A DNA stretch of 64,000 nt from Polymorphobacter fuscus (GCF_011927825.1 NZ_JAATJI010000001.1:1240001-1304000); one strand, 5' to 3'; positions 38,789 through 48,010 are shown, counted from the first letter of the stretch. Program-made: numbers and translations. Notes: a model not told the origin generated them from the sequence alone.

Positions 38789-38863
38789 AACAACGGCCTG
38801 GTCGTGCACCCGTCGTGCAGCTTAGCCGAGACGTGACGGGTGCCCGCCCCGATGGAGCGAGCG

Positions 38864-39118
38864 ATGAAAGCCTATCTTCTTTCGCTGGGTGTCGGGACGC
38901 TGGCAGGTGCGCTGTATGCGCTGCTCAGCATCCGCTCGCCGGCGCCCCCGGTCATCGCGTTGCTGGGGTTGCTCGGGATGCTGATTGGCGAGCAGGCCGT
39001 GTCGCGAGCAAAGGGGATGATTGAGCGCCGTTCGATTGTCGCAAACGCCGTGCCGAAAGGCTTGCGGACTGCCATCGACCGGCACGCGCAGGCCGATGAA
39101 GCAGGGAGCAATCCGTGA
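38864..39118 (+). CDS. XapX domain (DUF1427) small membrane protein
   Basis: 84 residues from ATG 38864. Two hydrophobic helices, KAYLLSLGVGTLAGALYALL and PPVIALLGLLGMLIGEQAV, are the XapX signature; the soluble tail is basic. Function unknown. XapX genes recur next to YcaC-type hydrolases and amidohydrolases, which is the arrangement here. Confidence 0.9.
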   Translation: MKAYLLSLGVGTLAGALYALLSIRSPAPPVIALLGLLGMLIGEQAVSRAKGMIERRSIVANAVPKGLRTAIDRHAQADEAGSNP

Positions 39119-39190
39119 CCCTCAACCGCCGCGATACTTGACCCGGCAACCTTTCTTACCGGCCCGACCGCCGCTTTTGGGAGCGACAAG

Positions 39191-39500
39191 ATGCCCGACA
39201 CGATCCTCGTCAACGCCAAGATCACGGACACTGGACCCTGCTAATCCTATAGCCGAGGCAGTCGCGATCCGGGACGGCAGTTCTTGGTGGTGGCAAGTGA
39301 AGCCGAGGTGCGCGCCTTCGCCACAACCGATGCCGTGGTCATCGACTGTAAACGGCGCCGCCTGATTCCGGGCCTGATCGACAGCCACATCCACGTCATC
39401 CGCGGTGGACTAAATTACAATATGGAGTTGCGCTGGGACGGGATGCCGAGCCTGACCAATGCGATGGCTACCCGCAACGCGATCGCAAACACCCGTTCGG
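39191..39500 (+). pseudogene. Amidohydrolase, 5' fragment with frameshifts
   Basis: The start MPDTILVNAKITDTG (from 39191) is the N-terminus of a YtcJ-like amidohydrolase. The frame breaks at TAA near 39241, resumes shifted as ANPIAEAVAIRDG, shifts again to FLVVASEAEVRAFATTDAV, then reads LIPGLIDSHIHVIRGG with the metal-binding HxH and ELRWDGMPSLTNAM. Similarity is lost near 39500, so most of the 550-residue enzyme is deleted. Confidence 0.85.
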
Positions 39501-39618
39501 GTAGACCGATTGGCCCGAATGGGGCAATTTGCCGACCACGAACATCGGCTAGTCTGGGAAAGTCATGGAACGGCGGCCATCCCGATCCCATGGCCGCAAC
39601 GAGCCGGGGATTCCGTCG

Positions 39619-40047
39619 ATGTCGATATCCAACACGCCGATTGCCTATTCTGTGCACTATCGCTTCCATGCTGGAGACTGGCAGAGCACGAAACGCCGAT
39701 CCGTTGCACGGTGCTTCCGGTTCGGACCGTTCACGCTGGAGCCGGAGCGGCAAACGCTACTGAAAGACGGCTGCCCGATGCGTATCGGCGGGCGCGCGCT
39801 CGATATATTGACAACACTGGTGGAACGGCCCGGTAAGGTCGTAGGCAAGCGTGAGCTGGTTTCGCGGGTGTGGCCCGATACACTGGTCGAGGAAGCCAAT
39901 CTCAAAGTCAACGTCGCCAGTCTGCGACGCATACTGGGCGACCACCCCGCTACGCCGCAATACATTGCCACAGTGGTAGGGCGAGGGTATCGTTTTGTAG
40001 GTGATCTGAGGCCGTCGATACATGGCGGGATGGTCATGACAACGTAA
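39619..40047 (+). CDS. Winged-helix (OmpR/PhoB-type) DNA-binding protein
   Basis: About 142 residues if started at ATG 39619. The trans_reg_C domain is at residues 32-125: FRFGPFTLEPERQTLLKDG, the recognition region LVEEANLKVNVASLRRILGD and the wing GRGYRFVGDL. There is no receiver domain. In relatives this module heads a long ATPase or TPR protein, but here a stop follows soon after it, so it may be a truncated regulator or a free-standing one. It is convergent with the response regulator, 21 bp away. Confidence 0.82.
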   Translation: MSISNTPIAYSVHYRFHAGDWQSTKRRSVARCFRFGPFTLEPERQTLLKDGCPMRIGGRALDILTTLVERPGKVVGKRELVSRVWPDTLVEEANLKVNVASLRRILGDHPATPQYIATVVGRGYRFVGDLRPSIHGGMVMTT

Positions 40048-40068
40048 CTGTCCGTAGGGCTATATCAG

Positions 40069-40710
40069 TCAGGGATCGATATAGCCGCGCCGTCTAGCGA
40101 TGGTCACGGCGTGCGTGCGATCATCGACCCCGAGTTTTGCAAAGGCGCTCTTGAGATGTGCCTTTATAGTATCCATCGATAATTCGAGCTTCCAGGCGAT
40201 CTGCTTGTTCGGATGTCCCTCCGCCACCAGTTTAAGCACCGAGAGCTCGCGCGGTGTCAGATGATCGTTGAGCGAATGCGCCGCAAGCGTGTGGGCAACT
40301 TCTGCACTCATCGCACGTCCGCCCGAATGCAGTGAGCGGATCGCATCCAGCAGATCCTTGCGGATACAGTTCTTGAGCAGATAGCCGGCGGCCCCTGCCC
40401 GGATGGCCCGCAAAGCCTGCGCGTCACCCGGATAGGTCGTGAGCACCAATATCCTTGCCTCGGGCGATGCTTGCATGATTGCCTCGATTGCCCCGATCCC
40501 GCTCAAGCCCGGCATCTGCACATCCATCAACGTCACGTCCGGAGCCAGTGCCTCAAACATCGCTATGGCGTCTGTTCCATTTGCAGCCTCGCCAACCACC
40601 TCCATATCCGTCTCCCGATCAACCAGCGCTGCGATCCCGTCGCGCAGCATAGGATGGTCATCGACGAGCAAAAGCCGGATGGGTGGGCAAGGCGTCTCAT
40701 CGGCTGTCAT
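40069..40710 (-). CDS. NarL/LuxR-family response regulator
   Basis: 213 residues from ATG 40708-40710. Receiver domain: acidic pair in LLLVDDHPMLRDG, phosphoacceptor Asp in VTLMDVQMPGLSG, Lys in AGYLLKNC. The LuxR-type HTH follows: LTPRELSVLKLVAEGHPNKQ then IAWKLELSMDTIKAHL. The HisKA_3-type kinase at 32995-36021 is the only matching kinase in the window, so it is the presumed partner. The two genes flank the hydrolase cluster on opposite sides. Confidence 0.93.
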   Translation of the reverse strand: MTADETPCPPIRLLLVDDHPMLRDGIAALVDRETDMEVVGEAANGTDAIAMFEALAPDVTLMDVQMPGLSGIGAIEAIMQASPEARILVLTTYPGDAQALRAIRAGAAGYLLKNCIRKDLLDAIRSLHSGGRAMSAEVAHTLAAHSLNDHLTPRELSVLKLVAEGHPNKQIAWKLELSMDTIKAHLKSAFAKLGVDDRTHAVTIARRRGYIDP

Positions 40711-41733
40711 CGGGGCGTTGCAACGCTTGCCAAAGCGGTAGAGCCGGTCGGGTGAGGGAATCGGCAGATAGACGTCTGATGTCTGAGCGGTGCTGTTGAT
40801 CCCTGCCGTCGAGCCATATCTATTGGTCCCGTCGGCATATGAAAGCAGAGCAACCTCCAAACCCGTCCTCGGACCGGTGCCGGCGAGGTAACCCGCCACG
40901 GCACAGTTCCCAGTATAGATCGAACGGCGCGCTTAAGCGAATAGCCACGGCAAAGCGTTGACTGATAACTTGTGAACGCTCTTGCATATGTCCGCCCGGC
41001 AGCGATCGTTGCAATGGTCGGGTGGCCAACACTATTGCATTCAAGGGTTCGCTATCACCGTTATGCCATGCCATCGAAAAATGGCAAATGTCTATTGCCG
41101 AAGCCTTTCGATTATATGACCGCTCCGCGGCATCGTCGACTTAGAAGCGGTATAGGCGATACGCGGCTGCTTCACGCTACGCGTGCGTAACTGAGAGCCG
41201 TGATCGAAGCGACGAGGAGCGATCGGCCGCTATCATATTGTGGAAGCGTCGGCACTGACGACCGGTTTTTGGCCCGACTCCTGACGTCTGATTCGAGAGC
41301 CGCAATGACCCAATCCTCGTCTTCAGGGCTGAGTGGTCGCTCCCCGAAACCGGACTCCCATTGTTTTGAGACTATTGCTTGCTCTCTGGCGGGCGGAACT
41401 GGGCGCTCGGAACGACTTGGATCGGCATAATACGGCCGTTCTAGACGGAGCCTCTGAGCGACGGCTTCTAGCGAAAGCCGACATCCGCGCGTTTGTTCGT
41501 ACGAAGACGCTTGGAGCGCGTCAGCAGAATGGCGAGCATTTAAGCAGCAGGATTGCTGCGGCATTGGTCGGAACCTTTGACCCCTGGTTTGCTGCCGGTG
41601 CGCCGATATCATCAAAGCGCGAAACCGCGCCGGGTCATCACTGTCTCAATTACAGGGCACTACCATCGCTTGGTGACAGAAAAAGGCCGATGACACTCGC
41701 GCGTCGCCGGCCCTTTGCTGTCTCGGTGTTACC
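40711..41733. other. About 1 kb with no supportable gene
   Basis: Short frames exist on both strands (for example 41172-41615 minus and 41333-41737 plus), but none has a ribosome-binding site, familiar motif or consistent codon use, and they overlap each other. Composition is lower in GC than the flanks. A match to the IS3 end at 43114 (AACCGCGCCGGGT at 41623-41635) hints at decayed insertion-sequence material. A hairpin for the metalloprotease gene lies at the right edge. Confidence 0.6.
41680..41716 (-). terminator. Hairpin terminator of the metalloprotease gene
   Basis: On the minus strand the sequence after the stop reads GGGCCGGCGA, a loop, then TCATCGGCCTTTTT. The core stem is GGCCG/CGGCC followed directly by five T's. 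The stem is short, so confidence is moderate. Confidence 0.5.
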
Positions 41734-42960
41734 TTAAACGGTGACGCTGCGGCGCTCTCGGCGCGCCAGGGCGCCGATCAGACCAAAGCCAGCTATCAGC
41801 ATCGCCCAGTTCTGCGGTTCGGGCACTGCCGACGCCAAGTCATAGCCCATGGCGTCGAACGCGATCAGGTCGAACTTGGTGAAAAGTTGCAACGGACGGG
41901 TGCCGTTCGGGCCGGTCGCGGTGGGGTCCATCAGGCCCAGCGGCGGCGCGATGTTCAGCAGTTGATCGTCCTTCCAGTGGCTGGCCTGACGGAGATCGCC
42001 GTTCAGCCGGCCGGTGGAAAGCGGGGCGAGGCAGCTTGTGCCGTTGATGGTGTAGCAAGGCCCTCCGCCGATTGACCAGTCGCGCACGAAATCGCCTTCG
42101 AAGTCGCCGTAACGGAAAAGGTCGTGCACAGTGCCCCAGGCGATATTGTTGAGGCCGCGCGCGCCGGGGAGTGCCACGCCTGGCAGAGCGTTGACATCGG
42201 CGAGATCCACGCCCGACCGGAAGCCGAGGGCATGGCCGATTTCATGGGCTGCGACGCCGACGAAATCGAACGAACCGGGCGTGATCCCGTCGGTCGGATC
42301 GAAATCCCAAGTGAAGGCGCTGCTGAACGAGACTGACCCGTCGCGCTGGCCAGGATTGTTTGCGGCGTAAGTCGGCGTCAGGCCCATCGCCTTCATCTGG
42401 GCGGTATTCACATTGAGGTTGTTGTTGTCGAAGGTGTTGTTGTTATCGAAGAAACGCAGGCGCGAATCGATGGCCCCGGCGGCCGGCGGCTCATTCGTCA
42501 CGAAGCTGATCGGCGCCGCACCGAGCGTACCGACTGCAATGTTGTCGAAGAACGTCTTGGAGTCGCTAACCAAGGCAGTCTGAACGTTATTGTAGCCGAC
42601 GGTATTGGTCGTCGATCCGGTCGACCCGAGAATGCCGGGGCCAAGTGCGGAAAACCGCACGTCGAGGCGGATCGTGATATTGTCCCTGAACAGCCCGGAG
42701 AATAGCGCGCCGGCGGCTTCGAAGCCAGCGCGGGCGTCGGTGCCAATACCGACACCGCCCAGATCGTTCAGGACAAACGTCAAGCCGCCGCCGCCCGCCG
42801 TGCTGCCGGTCGTGAAGGTCAGGCCACCGGCGTCATAGGCGCCTTGGTTGTCCTCCCATTGGTGGTTGCACACGGCCGTGTGCACATGGCCGAGCGCCTG
42901 GCCGAAGGCTGGCGTTGTCGCCACTGCCGCAAGCAGCGCCGCGCGCAAGTATATCTTCAC
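41734..42960 (-). CDS. PEP-CTERM-anchored zinc metalloprotease (NF038122-like)
   Basis: 408 residues from GTG 42958-42960 with an AGGGG site. Signal peptide KIYLRAALLAAVATTPAFG. The catalytic zinc motif HEIGHALGF sits in FDFVGVAAHEIGHALGFRSG. The C-terminal sorting signal is VPEPQNWAMLIAGFGLIGAL followed by ARRER, the PEPxxWAM form found in sphingomonads. The protein is predicted to be exported and processed by an exosortase, which is not in this window. Asn/Gly-rich stretches (FDNNNTFDNNN) suggest an extracellular setting. Confidence 0.92.
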   Translation of the reverse strand: MKIYLRAALLAAVATTPAFGQALGHVHTAVCNHQWEDNQGAYDAGGLTFTTGSTAGGGGLTFVLNDLGGVGIGTDARAGFEAAGALFSGLFRDNITIRLDVRFSALGPGILGSTGSTTNTVGYNNVQTALVSDSKTFFDNIAVGTLGAAPISFVTNEPPAAGAIDSRLRFFDNNNTFDNNNLNVNTAQMKAMGLTPTYAANNPGQRDGSVSFSSAFTWDFDPTDGITPGSFDFVGVAAHEIGHALGFRSGVDLADVNALPGVALPGARGLNNIAWGTVHDLFRYGDFEGDFVRDWSIGGGPCYTINGTSCLAPLSTGRLNGDLRQASHWKDDQLLNIAPPLGLMDPTATGPNGTRPLQLFTKFDLIAFDAMGYDLASAVPEPQNWAMLIAGFGLIGALARRERRSVTV

Positions 42961-43111
42961 GTGATTTCCCCTCAAAATCGCAATCGCCCGAAAGGGCGAG
43001 ACAACATAATGCGCAACCACAGTCAAAATTCAATGCAAGATGTTACATTCAATCACTACGCTCCAGGCAGACGTTGCCGGGTCAAAATCATGAATCAACA
43101 TCGAGGCTGAC

Positions 43112-43400
43112 TGAACCGCGCCGGGTACCGCAGAGATTCCAACGCCTGAGACGGTGGAGCCCATATGAGGAAGACCAAGAACAAGAATAAGGCCGAGGTG
43201 CGGGAACGCGCGGTACGGTTGGTGTTGGTACGTGACCGCAATCATGAGTTGCAACAGGTGGCGGTGGTAGCGATTTCGGCCAAGATCGGCTGTGCGGCGC
43301 AGACGCTGCATAACCGGGCGAAGAAGGCCGAAGTTGATGCCGGCGGTCGGACACGCGTTCCGACCGAGGTCGCTGCGGGGCTGACGCCAGGAGCGGGCCA
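43112..43400 (+). mobile_element. IS3-family remnant: left end plus truncated orfA
   Basis: TGAACCGCGCCGGGTACCGC (43112-43131) looks like an IS3-family left inverted repeat. From ATG 43165 the frame gives VRERAVRLVLVRDRNHEL, then AAKIGCAAQTLHNRAKKAEV-type residues (ISAKIGCAAQTLHNRAKKAE), a decayed IS3 OrfA with its HTH. Similarity stops near TEVAAGLTPG. The rest of orfA, orfB and the right end are missing; the continuing frame to 43485 is unrelated. Confidence 0.75.
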
Positions 43401-43518
43401 TCGGTCGGCAATGTCAACAAAAGCTATGGCAATTGACCTGCTGCCCGTTTTCTGGACCGTTTTGAGCTGGAAAATTCCAGTTTAGGATTGGTGGGCCAGT
43501 GGACGGAGGAAGTGATGA

Positions 43519-44530
43519 AGAGGTCGGAATGCACGCATTGCACGGCAAAAGGACATTGACGCTTCCATCGCCCGCGCGGCGGATGTCGAATACCTCTATG
43601 ACAAGCCCTATGCCGACCCCAACCGCGTGCGCGTGGCCGGGCCGTTCACGGTCGAAAACCTCTCCCCGCACCGTATCGTCCCTGCCGATGCCGAGGACCA
43701 GCTCGCTGCCATTGATGCCGTAAGCGGCAAAAAGATGAAGGGACCGCTGTCCAATTCGGAAACTGACTTCGCGACAATGGTGATCGAGCACCTAAAGTCG
43801 GCTGGCGTTCACCAGCAGGAGCGCGCAGACCGCATCGAGTTTACGAGCCTGACACCATTCGCTGGACGCGGATACATCGGCGCAGAGGGTCGCTTCATGG
43901 AAGGCGAGACTGAGCGGCGCGCCGCGATCTTCATCGGGCCGGAGTTCGGCACACTCTCCCGCGTCGATTTCACTGCCGCCGCGCGCGAAGCCGCCGAAAG
44001 CCGGTTTGATGTGCTGATCGCTGTCAGCTTCGCATTCGACGCCCATGCCTCGGAACTGACCCGGCTTGGCCCGTTGTCGATCCTGAAAGCCAAGATGAAC
44101 CCCGACCTGCACATGGCAGGAGAACTCAAGAACACCGGCAAGGGCAACCTCTTCGTCGTATTCGGCGAGCCGGACATCGACATTCTGGAAGAAGCGGATG
44201 GCCGCATCGCCGTGCGGGTCAACGGCGTAGACATCTATGATCCCAATACCGGCGAGGTTCGCTCCAACGACGTGAAAGGGATCGCCGCATGGTTCATCGA
44301 CACGGCCTACAACGAAGAGAGCTTCTTCGTCCGCCACGCCTACTTCCTCGGCGCGAATGAACCGTACAAGCAGCTCAAAACCGCACTCAAAGCCGAAATC
44401 GACGAAGAGGCATGGGCCACGCTTAACCGCGCCACCTCACGCCCTTTCGACAGGCCGGAAAGCGGACGGATTGCAGTGAAGGTCATCAACCACTTCGGGG
44501 ACGAATTGATGAAGGTGTTTGGGGTGTACG
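43519..44530 (+). pseudogene. Site-specific DNA methyltransferase, C-terminal fragment
   Basis: The frame gives DIDASIARAADVEYLYDKPY, VRVAGPFTVENLSPHR, the GPEFGTLSRVDFTAAAREAA block, FDVLIAVSFAFDAHASEL, KNTGKGNLFVVFGEPDIDIL and KVINHFGDELMKVFGV. This is the C-terminal half of the roughly 900-residue adenine methyltransferases of type III-like systems. The catalytic DPPY part and SAM site are missing, lost at or before 43519. No stop separates it from the next gene: after MKVFGV the frame reads YA then the ATG at 44533. Confidence 0.85.
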
Positions 44531-44532
44531 CG

Positions 44533-45434
44533 ATGTTCAATTTTTTAGTCAGCGGTGATGACGAGGCGTGGAATGGGGAGCCCTACGCATATGAGCGCAG
44601 CCGCGTCTTTGAATACACCGAGGATGCCATTGTTGGTCGCTTCAACGAACTGCGCGAAGACCGCTTGAGCGACTTCGCTCACTGCCCTCAGTGTTTGCTT
44701 TTGAAAGCGGGAGGGAGAAGGACGCCCGCGTTGGTCAAATCACCTCAATTCGAGTCCGAAATCGCGAAGTTGTCGTAAGCTACCGATTTGATAAGAATAT
44801 TGCGCCGATCCCACATCAAATGCTCCTCGATAGGAAACGCAGTCTCGATATCGGCGATTGGGAATTGAACCGGGCCCATTGGGCCGTAAAAGACGTTGAT
44901 ATGATTGAATTCTTGGAGGCGCAGGGCCTAGTTGCCGCTGGCGAGGCCCACGAGGATGATGTTGAGCTTCACGAGCTTCCAGCTCCTGTTCCGATCCGCA
45001 TTTTGCCGACTGCGTTTCGTATACCTGATGAACAGCCCGATCCACTTCTGGTGTCGGTCATGATGCCGTTTCGACCAGAGTTCGATGGGACGCTGGCAGC
45101 CATTAGGGCGGCAAGTCAGGAAATTGGCTTCACCTGCCGCAACGCCAGTGAAGTATGGGACCACGACGAGATCATCCAAGATATTTTTTCCCTGATTTAT
45201 CGATCAAAGGTCGTCGTCTGCGACTTCACGACACAAAACCCAAATGTTTTTTATGAAGCCGGGATCGCTCACACGTTGGGAAGACATGTGATCCCGATCA
45301 CTCAAAACATCGACGGGCTGCCATTCGATTTAAGGCATCGCCGGGCACTCGCTTATTCAGCGGACGCCGAAGGGCTTGCGAAGCTCCACGCCGATATTCG
45401 TCCTCGCCTTCAACGTCTGATGGACCTTGGCTGA
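44533..45434 (+). CDS. Two-domain putative defence effector with nucleoside-deoxyribosyltransferase-like C-terminus (frameshifted)
   Basis: The N-terminal domain starts MFNFLVSGDDEAWNGEPYAY. It is an about 170-residue module I recall as the N-terminal part of TIR-type proteins. From about residue 172 the C-terminal domain reads LLVSVMMPFRPEFDG, ASEVWDHDEIIQDIF, VVVCDFTTQNPNVFYEAGIA and LPFDLRHRRALAY, a nucleoside 2-deoxyribosyltransferase/TIR-like fold with the presumed nucleophile Glu in VFYEAGIA. The frame shifts near 44678: the 5' part continues to 44778 out of frame, and the rest reads from about 44679 (SLPSVFAFESGREKDAR). If real, only a product from GTG 44691 (247 residues) could be made. 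It ends 5 bp before the helicase ATG. Confidence 0.75.
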
Positions 45435-45439
45435 TCCAC

Positions 45440-47560
45440 ATGCAGTTCCACATCGCTGACAGCTTCACTGCCGCACTCGCCCGCCTTTCCGGGCAGGAGC
45501 AAAAGCAGGCGAAGACGGCGGCGTTTGACCTGCAACTGAACCCTGCGCATCCCGGCCTGCAAATGCACCGGCTTACCAATAGCCGTGATCCGAACTTCTG
45601 GTCGGTACGCGTCAATCAGGACGTCCGGATCATCGTCCACAAAACCGAGGCGAGCTTCATGCTGGCCTATGTCGATCACCACGACAAAGCCTATGTGTGG
45701 GCGGAACGTCGCCGAATCGAAGCCCATCCTCGCACGGGTGCCATCCAGATCGTGGAGGTTAATGAGCGGATCGAGGATGCTGGCCCATTGTTCGCGCCGA
45801 GTCAGCCCGATACCACGAACGCGCAACCGCAGCCTGCTCCCGCACCATTTCAACCCGTTGCACCGGCCATCTTCGCTAACCTGACCGAAGACGCTCTATT
45901 GAACATCGGTGCACCGGCTGACTGGACTTCCGATATCCAAGGCTGGACTGAGGAACGTTTCTTCCAAATGAGTGACCGGCTGCCCGCCGAAGTCGGCGAG
46001 GCGTTGCTGGATTATGCTGCAACCGGGCGGTTGCCGACGCCGGAGGCTGCGCCTACCGATCCTTTTGCACACCCGGACACTCTGCGCCGGGTCTATACTA
46101 TCACAAGCGAAGACGAACTGCGGTTGGCGCTCGACTTCCCGTGGGACAAGTGGAGCGTGTTCCTCCACCCATCGCAACGCAATGTTGTGGGTCGCGACTA
46201 TTCTGGCCCTGCCCGTGTCACGGGCACGGCTGGCACAGGGAAGACTATCGTCGCCCTACACCGGGCTGCCCGAGCCGTCCGGGAGGATGCACAAGCTCGC
46301 GTCCTGCTGACCAGCTTTTCTCGGCCGCTCGCCAACGCTTTGCGGGCTAAACTGGCGATTTTGCTTTCCGATGATCCGGTCAAGCTCGCCCGCGTGTCGA
46401 TTGCTTCCTTCGAAGATGCTGCGTCAGAGCTTTTTCAACTTGCGACTGGCCGGAGGCCCACACTTGCCCCGATTGATGCCCAGCTGCCCGCGCTGGAGCG
46501 CGCAATCGCCGATCTGGGCTACAAGGACCTGCCAACGCGATTCGTATTCTCGGAATGGCGGCAGATTGTAGATGCGTGGAACCTTCCTGACGTTGCCAGC
46601 TACACCAATGTGCTTCGCATTGGGCGGCGCACTCGCCTTGGGTCAAAACAACGCGAAGCCCTGTGGCCGGTCTTTGAAGCGGCACGGTTCATGCTCGCGG
46701 CGCGGGGGTTCATCACCCCATCACAATTGTTCGCTGCGGTGGAAGCGGACGCGAAAGCGAGGACGGACAAGCCGTTCACGCACGTGATCGTTGATGAAGC
46801 GCAGGACTTGGGCGTCGCCGAATTGCAGATGGTGGGCGCGCTTGCAAGCGGGCCGAATGCTCATTTCTTTGCGGGCGACCTTGGGCAACGCATATTTCAA
46901 TCACCGTTTTCTTGGACAGGACTGGGGGTCGATGTTCGTGGCCGATCGACAAGCCTGAAAGTGAACTACCGGATGTCGCGCCAGATCAGGGAGGCTGCGG
47001 ATAAGCTTTTGCCTTCGATAGCGCGTGATGCGTATGGGGCAGAGGATGATCGGACCGGTGCACAGTCGGTCTTCGACGGTCCCGTGCCTTCTGTTGCCGA
47101 ATTTGCCGACGAGCGATCAGAAGAGCGCTACATCGCTGAATTTCTGTTGCGTGCAACTGCCGAAGGAATACCGCCATCGGCCATTGGTGTATTCGTCCGA
47201 TCAACTTCCCTGCTTTCGCGGGCGCGAAACGCAATTGCTGCCGCTGGCTTAGAATGCCGTCAACTATCTGAACGCGTTGAGGCACTGCAGAACTATGTGT
47301 CCATCGGGACGATGCATTTCGCGAAGGGGCTTGAGTTTCGAGCCGTCGTTGTAATGGCTTGCGATGATGAGGTCTTGCCTCTGCAAAGTCGCGTGGACGG
47401 AGCAGCAGACGAAAGCGAATTGCGGGAAGTTTTCGACACTGAGCGGAGTCTACTCTACGTAGCATGCACACGGGCGAGGGATCGCCTGTCGTTGAGCACA
47501 GTGACGCCGGTATCAGAATTCTTCAGCGACATGGGAATTGAGATCGGGGCGCGTTTGTAA
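45440..47560 (+). CDS. ParE/RelE-like domain fused to UvrD-type (SF1) helicase
   Basis: 706 residues. Residues 1-95 resemble a ParE/RelE toxin fold (MQFHIADSFTAALARLSGQE ... FWSVRVNQDVRIIVHK, YVDHHDKAYVWAERR). After a proline-rich linker comes a complete SF1A helicase: Walker A GTAGTGKT (residues 262-269), DEAQD (452-456), FFAGDLGQRIF, LKVNYRMSRQ, GTMHFAKGLEFRAVVV and LLYVACTRARDRL. All ATPase motifs are intact. It starts 5 bp after the effector gene and follows a methyltransferase remnant, so a DNA-defence role is likely but unproven. Confidence 0.93.
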   Translation: MQFHIADSFTAALARLSGQEQKQAKTAAFDLQLNPAHPGLQMHRLTNSRDPNFWSVRVNQDVRIIVHKTEASFMLAYVDHHDKAYVWAERRRIEAHPRTGAIQIVEVNERIEDAGPLFAPSQPDTTNAQPQPAPAPFQPVAPAIFANLTEDALLNIGAPADWTSDIQGWTEERFFQMSDRLPAEVGEALLDYAATGRLPTPEAAPTDPFAHPDTLRRVYTITSEDELRLALDFPWDKWSVFLHPSQRNVVGRDYSGPARVTGTAGTGKTIVALHRAARAVREDAQARVLLTSFSRPLANALRAKLAILLSDDPVKLARVSIASFEDAASELFQLATGRRPTLAPIDAQLPALERAIADLGYKDLPTRFVFSEWRQIVDAWNLPDVASYTNVLRIGRRTRLGSKQREALWPVFEAARFMLAARGFITPSQLFAAVEADAKARTDKPFTHVIVDEAQDLGVAELQMVGALASGPNAHFFAGDLGQRIFQSPFSWTGLGVDVRGRSTSLKVNYRMSRQIREAADKLLPSIARDAYGAEDDRTGAQSVFDGPVPSVAEFADERSEERYIAEFLLRATAEGIPPSAIGVFVRSTSLLSRARNAIAAAGLECRQLSERVEALQNYVSIGTMHFAKGLEFRAVVVMACDDEVLPLQSRVDGAADESELREVFDTERSLLYVACTRARDRLSLSTVTPVSEFFSDMGIEIGARL

Positions 47561-48010
47561 CGTATCACAAAGGAGGCGACCTGCACGCCCACCTTCGACG
47601 ACGATGTTTCAAGGTTACGCAGGCGTTGGCACCAGCGCTGACGCAGACATTGCCGGAGCGCTTTCTCCGCCACCACCAAGCCTCATCAGTCCGAGCCGTT
47701 GGCATGACAGCGCGGAGCTGTTGGGCTCACGCTCTTAGGATCGGTCCGACGATCGTGCCCCTCGGTCTGCCAGCGGCCGATGAACCCCATTGCCATGTCC
47801 CAAGACCCTCGCCAAACCCATTCCAGAACCCCTTCGAAAACCCTCCTCGATAATCGGCGGATTTGCGTGCCTCGGCGATGCCTATTCCTACCCTTCCAGA
47901 ACCAGATGATAGTCGAGGGGTGACGACAGCGATGGATGTGCGTGGGCTCCCCCAATGGGTTTTGCCTGATATACGATCGCCACCGGTGACATCACTGGAG
48001 GCAGAACGCG
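47561..48010. other. 450 bp without a recognisable gene
   Basis: Several short overlapping frames exist but none has a plausible start and family. The stretch separates the helicase gene from the recombinase group. Nothing structured was noticed. Confidence 0.6.

Noticed and set aside
41172..41737. Overlapping short frames on both strands (147 and 134 residues) between the regulator and the metalloprotease
   Set aside because: No ribosome-binding site, family motif or coherent codon use; the two exclude each other. Left as a gene-free stretch.
41623..43126. Pair of AACCGCGCCGGGT sites as the two ends of one IS3 element
   Set aside because: They are in the same orientation, not inverted, so they cannot be the two ends of one element; possibly two left-end remnants.
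45440..45730. Free-standing ParE/RelE toxin with an antitoxin
   Set aside because: The toxin-like domain is continuous in frame with the helicase and no antitoxin-sized gene is adjacent.
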